Part shown: piece by piece, positions 8,518 to 10,968 of the stretch
How positions within the stretch are numbered: the first letter of the stretch is position 1
Layout of the letters: each line of letters starts with the position of its first letter
Assembly (NCBI GenBank): GCA_002359975.1
Contig: DENG01000055.1
Span: 1-10,968, forward strand
Direction of reading: 5' to 3'
From: Polynucleobacter sp. UBA2650
Lineage (GTDB): Bacteria; Pseudomonadota; Gammaproteobacteria; Burkholderiales; Burkholderiaceae
DNA: 10,968 bases
The notes under the pieces: generated by a model
Databases searched by the model: none
The model's input: the letters and a program-made list of their open reading frames with translations, nothing else
Told to the model about the DNA's origin: nothing
Translations under genes and position numbers: made by a program

Positions 8518-10377
8518 TTATTTTCCTTCTGGGCGCCAGACTTGGCCAATTGAAATCGCCTGTAATTTCTTTTGACGACCATACCAAAAATTAACAACCC
8601 CTCGTGCAAAGAACACTGCCGAGAACATCGAGGTCAAAATACCCAAACAATGAACGACTGCAAAGCCTTTCACGGGACCGGAGCCAAACGCAAGCAAGGC
8701 AAGGCCGGCAATTAAGGTGGTGATATTTGAATCCAAGATGGTTGCCCATGCTTTATCAAAGCCAATTGCGATGGCGGTGTGAGGCGCTACGCCATTACGT
8801 AATTCTTCCCGAATACGTTCATTAATAAGAACGTTTGAGTCAATCGCCATACCAATGGCAAGGGCCATCGCTGCAATCCCTGGCAAGGTTAGAGTGGCCT
8901 GCAACATGGATAGCAATGAGATCAGTAAGACGATATTTACAGCGAGGGCGATCACAGAGAAGAGGCCAAACAGCATGTAGTAGGCGGTCATGAAAAGAGC
9001 AATGGCTGCAAATCCATATATCAAGGATTTAAAGCCCTTCTCGATATTTTCTTGACCAAGGCTAGGACCAATAGTGCGCTCTTCAATAATTTCCATCGGC
9101 GCTGCTAAAGAGCCAGCGCGTAAGAGAAGGGCTAGATCATTAGCACTCTCTGTAGTGGGTTGACCGGTGATTTGGAACTTGGAGCCGAATTCGCTTTGAA
9201 TGGTTGCAATGGTCAATACCTCGCCTTTGCCCTTTTCAAACAGAATCATGCCCATTGGTTTACCAATGTTCTCGCGCGTGATTTCTTGCATGACGCGGCC
9301 ACCGGCAGCATCTAAAGAAATGTTCACGGAGGGGCGTTGGTTTTGATCAAATCCAGCACTCGCATCAGTAATGCGATCGCCTGTAAAGATTACCGATTTC
9401 TTAAAGACCCCCAGACGATTTTCGCCAAAGCGGAACACATCCGTTCCCGGGGGAGGGGTTTCATTCAAGCCGATACTCGAGGCGACTGGATCTGCCAAAC
9501 GTGACTCTAGAGTAGCGGTGCGGCCAATAATATCTTTCGCTCTTGCCGTATCTTGCACGCCAGGCAGCTGGACAACAATACGTTCTGCGCCTTGTTGCTG
9601 AATGACAGGCTCTTTAACGGCAAGCTCATTCACGCGTTTATTGAGCGTAATAATATTTTGCTTTACTGCATTTTCTTGAACTTCTTTGAGGGATGCAGAT
9701 TTAAAACGCCCCACTAATTTGGCGCCATCTGCTGACTTCTCTACTTGCCACTCAAGCTCAGCTTGGGGCCCAATTAGGGCTGTGCGAGCAACATCTGCTT
9801 CCGCAGTTGAACCAAAGCGGATGTTAATCACATCACCCGTTCGCTCAATTCCTTGATGGCGCAAGCCTTTATCTCGTAACTGACCACGAATATCTGTTGC
9901 GAGCGAGGTCAACTTCTTTTGGACGGCGCCTTGCATGTCTACTTGCAATAAGAAGTACACACCACCCCGTAAATCAAGACCAAGCGGCATTGGCAGGGCA
10001 TTAATGGAACCAAGCCAGTGCGGTGTATTGGATAGTAAGTTCAGAGCAACAATAAAGTTAGGCTCTTTAGGATCAACGTTGAGCTTTTGATTAATAAGAT
10101 CGCGTGCTTTTAATTGAGTATCCGTATTGTCAAATCGAATCTTGATGCTACCAATATTGCCAGTCCGCTCGAAGAACAGACCTGTGTTTTTAATACTGCC
10201 CTCGCTCAATATGCTCTCAATCCGAGATTGGGTAGCAAGGTCAACCTTAATCGTTGGCTTTGCAGATGAAATCTGCACCGCAGGGGCTTCCCCAAAAATA
10301 TTGGGTAATGAATATAAAAAGCCAATCAGAAGCGCTACCGCAATAACGAGGTATTTCCAAAGAGGGTAGCGATTCAT
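8518..10377 (-). CDS. secD: Protein translocase subunit SecD
   Basis: SecD is the larger partner of SecF in the accessory Sec complex, an RND-superfamily membrane pair that pulls preproteins out of the channel on the periplasmic side. The protein has 619 residues against 615 in E. coli. A first membrane segment lies at about 7-24. The long periplasmic P1 domain follows, with LGLDLRGGVYFLLQVDM (132-148). RAGSLAAPMEIIEERTIGPSLG (420-441) precedes the membrane block. Five hydrophobic segments cover about 448-595; the fourth transmembrane helix carries AMALAIGMAIDSNVLINERIRE (503-524), with Asp514 as the candidate proton-relay residue (Asp519 in E. coli). The start ATG at 10375-10377 has no clear ribosome site, but the protein beginning MNRYPLWKYL fits the family. 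It is 50 nt downstream of yajC and 3 nt upstream of secF, in one operon. Confidence 0.97.
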   Translation of the reverse strand: MNRYPLWKYLVIAVALLIGFLYSLPNIFGEAPAVQISSAKPTIKVDLATQSRIESILSEGSIKNTGLFFERTGNIGSIKIRFDNTDTQLKARDLINQKLNVDPKEPNFIVALNLLSNTPHWLGSINALPMPLGLDLRGGVYFLLQVDMQGAVQKKLTSLATDIRGQLRDKGLRHQGIERTGDVINIRFGSTAEADVARTALIGPQAELEWQVEKSADGAKLVGRFKSASLKEVQENAVKQNIITLNKRVNELAVKEPVIQQQGAERIVVQLPGVQDTARAKDIIGRTATLESRLADPVASSIGLNETPPPGTDVFRFGENRLGVFKKSVIFTGDRITDASAGFDQNQRPSVNISLDAAGGRVMQEITRENIGKPMGMILFEKGKGEVLTIATIQSEFGSKFQITGQPTTESANDLALLLRAGSLAAPMEIIEERTIGPSLGQENIEKGFKSLIYGFAAIALFMTAYYMLFGLFSVIALAVNIVLLISLLSMLQATLTLPGIAAMALAIGMAIDSNVLINERIREELRNGVAPHTAIAIGFDKAWATILDSNITTLIAGLALLAFGSGPVKGFAVVHCLGILTSMFSAVFFARGVVNFWYGRQKKLQAISIGQVWRPEGK

Positions 10378-10399
10378 GATCTAGGTAGCTTGGGATTTA

Positions 10400-10418
10400 G
10401 CACTCTTTAAAAGAGCGC
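10400..10418. repeat. Short inverted repeat in the yajC-secD gap
   Basis: CTCTTT (10403-10408) and AAAGAG (10410-10415) are complementary around a central A, and the outer GC (10400-10401) and GC (10417-10418) also pair across one mismatch. A folded form would need a loop of at least three bases, leaving five inner pairs. It lies in the 50-bp gap between the yajC stop and the secD start. No run of T follows on the minus strand, so it is unlikely to terminate transcription efficiently. It could be a processing or stability element, or chance. Confidence 0.35.
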
Positions 10419-10427
10419 AGTTCATTA

Positions 10428-10751
10428 TTAAATCGACTTAATAGTTCCCTTGGGCAACACGCTAGTGACGGCATTTTTTTGCATTTGTACTTCAGTACCA
10501 GCAACAATCTCAACAGTGATGTATTGATCTTTGACCGCTGTTACTTTGCCCAAAATACCGCCAACTGTAATCACCTCATCGCCGGCAGCTAGAGCTTCTA
10601 GCATGGCTTTCATTTCTTTCTGGCGCTTCATTTGGGGACGAATCATGATGAAGTAGAGCACTACAAACATCAGGATTAAAGGAATAAAGCTCATTAATCC
10701 GCCAGCATCACCAGCAGGAGCGCTTTGCGCAAAGGCATTACTAATTAACAT
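10428..10751 (-). CDS. yajC: Sec translocon accessory protein YajC
   Basis: YajC is a small single-span inner-membrane protein that co-purifies with SecD-SecF-YidC; its precise role is still unsettled. The 107-residue protein matches the family length (E. coli 110). A short polar N-terminus is followed by one membrane helix at about 20-37 (LMSFIPLILMFVVLYFIMI), then the conserved basic segment RPQMKRQKEMK (38-48) and the domain containing LAAGDEVITVGGILGKV (54-70). The ATG at 10749-10751 is preceded by a strong GGAGG at 10759-10763 (minus strand) with seven bases between, which fixes the start. It lies between tgt and secD, the usual order in proteobacteria, which supports the assignment. Confidence 0.96.
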   Translation of the reverse strand: MLISNAFAQSAPAGDAGGLMSFIPLILMFVVLYFIMIRPQMKRQKEMKAMLEALAAGDEVITVGGILGKVTAVKDQYITVEIVAGTEVQMQKNAVTSVLPKGTIKSI

Positions 10752-10813
10752 CTTGGGGCCTCCAAAAAATTATCAATCTAGAGCCGCAATTCTAAACTGT
10801 ATGGGATTTGCCT

Positions 10814-10833
10814 GGGTTTTGACTGGTTTTGAC
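10814..10833. repeat. Tandem direct repeat of a 10-bp unit upstream of yajC
   Basis: The unit GGGTTTTGAC (10814-10823) is followed immediately by TGGTTTTGAC (10824-10833), nine of ten bases identical. On the minus strand these read as two copies of GTCAAAACC. They lie in the 93-bp tgt-yajC gap, close after the tgt stop and 63 bases or more before the yajC start. Ten-base spacing places the two copies on the same helix face, so a regulator-binding site is possible, but slippage or chance is just as likely. Confidence 0.4.
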
Positions 10834-10844
10834 CCTAAAAAACT

Positions 10845-10968
10845 CTAATCTTGCCCCGGCTCTACGCCACGTTGCCGTTGACTATGGAATTGGGCCTTAA
10901 ATGGAGTAAAGATACCCTCCGCTAAGGCTGTTCGTATTCCTTGCATGATCTCTAGGTAGTAATGGAGG
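10845..10968 (-). CDS. tgt: Queuine tRNA-ribosyltransferase Tgt, C-terminal end (5' part outside window)
   Basis: Tgt exchanges guanine 34 for the queuosine precursor preQ1 in tRNAs with GUN anticodons. Only the last 40 codons and a TAG stop at 10845-10847 are in the window. The visible end begins LHYYLEIMQGIRTALAEG and continues IFTPFKAQFHSQRQRG, which corresponds to the E. coli Tgt end LRYYQRLMAGLRKAIEEG followed by a similar aromatic and basic tail. This is the region after the zinc site, so no catalytic residue can be checked. The position directly upstream of yajC-secD-secF on the same strand is the standard arrangement and strengthens a call that would otherwise rest on a short stretch. 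Confidence 0.9.
   Translation of the reverse strand, partial: LHYYLEIMQGIRTALAEGIFTPFKAQFHSQRQRGVEPGQD

Noticed and set aside
10769-10796. A promoter-like pair on the minus strand upstream of yajC: TTTAGA (10791-10796) and GATAAT (10769-10774) with 16 bases between.
   Set aside because: Transcription from it would begin at or inside the yajC Shine-Dalgarno sequence (10759-10763), leaving no usable ribosome site; yajC is more likely read from a promoter at or before tgt.

Overview
The window looks like an ordinary chromosomal segment of a betaproteobacterium. The protein sequences, moderate GC and tight packing point to Burkholderiaceae, and a Polynucleobacter-like freshwater organism is my best guess. 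That placement is an inference from sequence character, not a database result. I recognise nine protein families in ten coding regions. Two genes are cut by the window edges: pntB on the left and tgt on the right. I see no rRNA, tRNA, CRISPR array, insertion sequence, prophage or integrase.

Region 1 (1-2742, minus strand) is an operon for the proton-translocating NAD(P) transhydrogenase, transcribed pntAA -> pntAB -> pntB. The alpha subunit is split into a soluble NAD(H)-binding protein (378 aa) and a small membrane protein (111 aa), the three-polypeptide form known from Rhodospirillum rubrum. A 168-bp divergent intergenic region follows. Region 2 (2911-4671) holds mnmA (tRNA 2-thiouridylase, plus strand), which converges on a YibF-like glutathione S-transferase gene (minus strand) with 3 bp between the stop codons.

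Region 3 (4672-7562) begins with a divergent intergenic region carrying a perfect 9-bp inverted repeat. It continues with purB (adenylosuccinate lyase) and waaA (Kdo transferase), both on the plus strand and directly abutting, and both apparently starting with TTG. waaA overlaps the oppositely oriented secF by 23 bp at their 3' ends.

Region 4 (7540-10968, minus strand) is the classic tgt-yajC-secD-secF cluster: queuosine tRNA modification followed by the accessory subcomplex of the Sec translocon. Only the last 40 residues of Tgt are present.

Functionally these are housekeeping genes: redox balance between NADH and NADPH, two tRNA wobble modifications (MnmA and Tgt), purine synthesis, LPS inner core assembly and protein export. 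I looked for an undescribed system and did not find one. The items worth a second look are small: the split transhydrogenase, inverted repeats in three junctions, a tandem 10-bp repeat before yajC, and several uncertain start codons.
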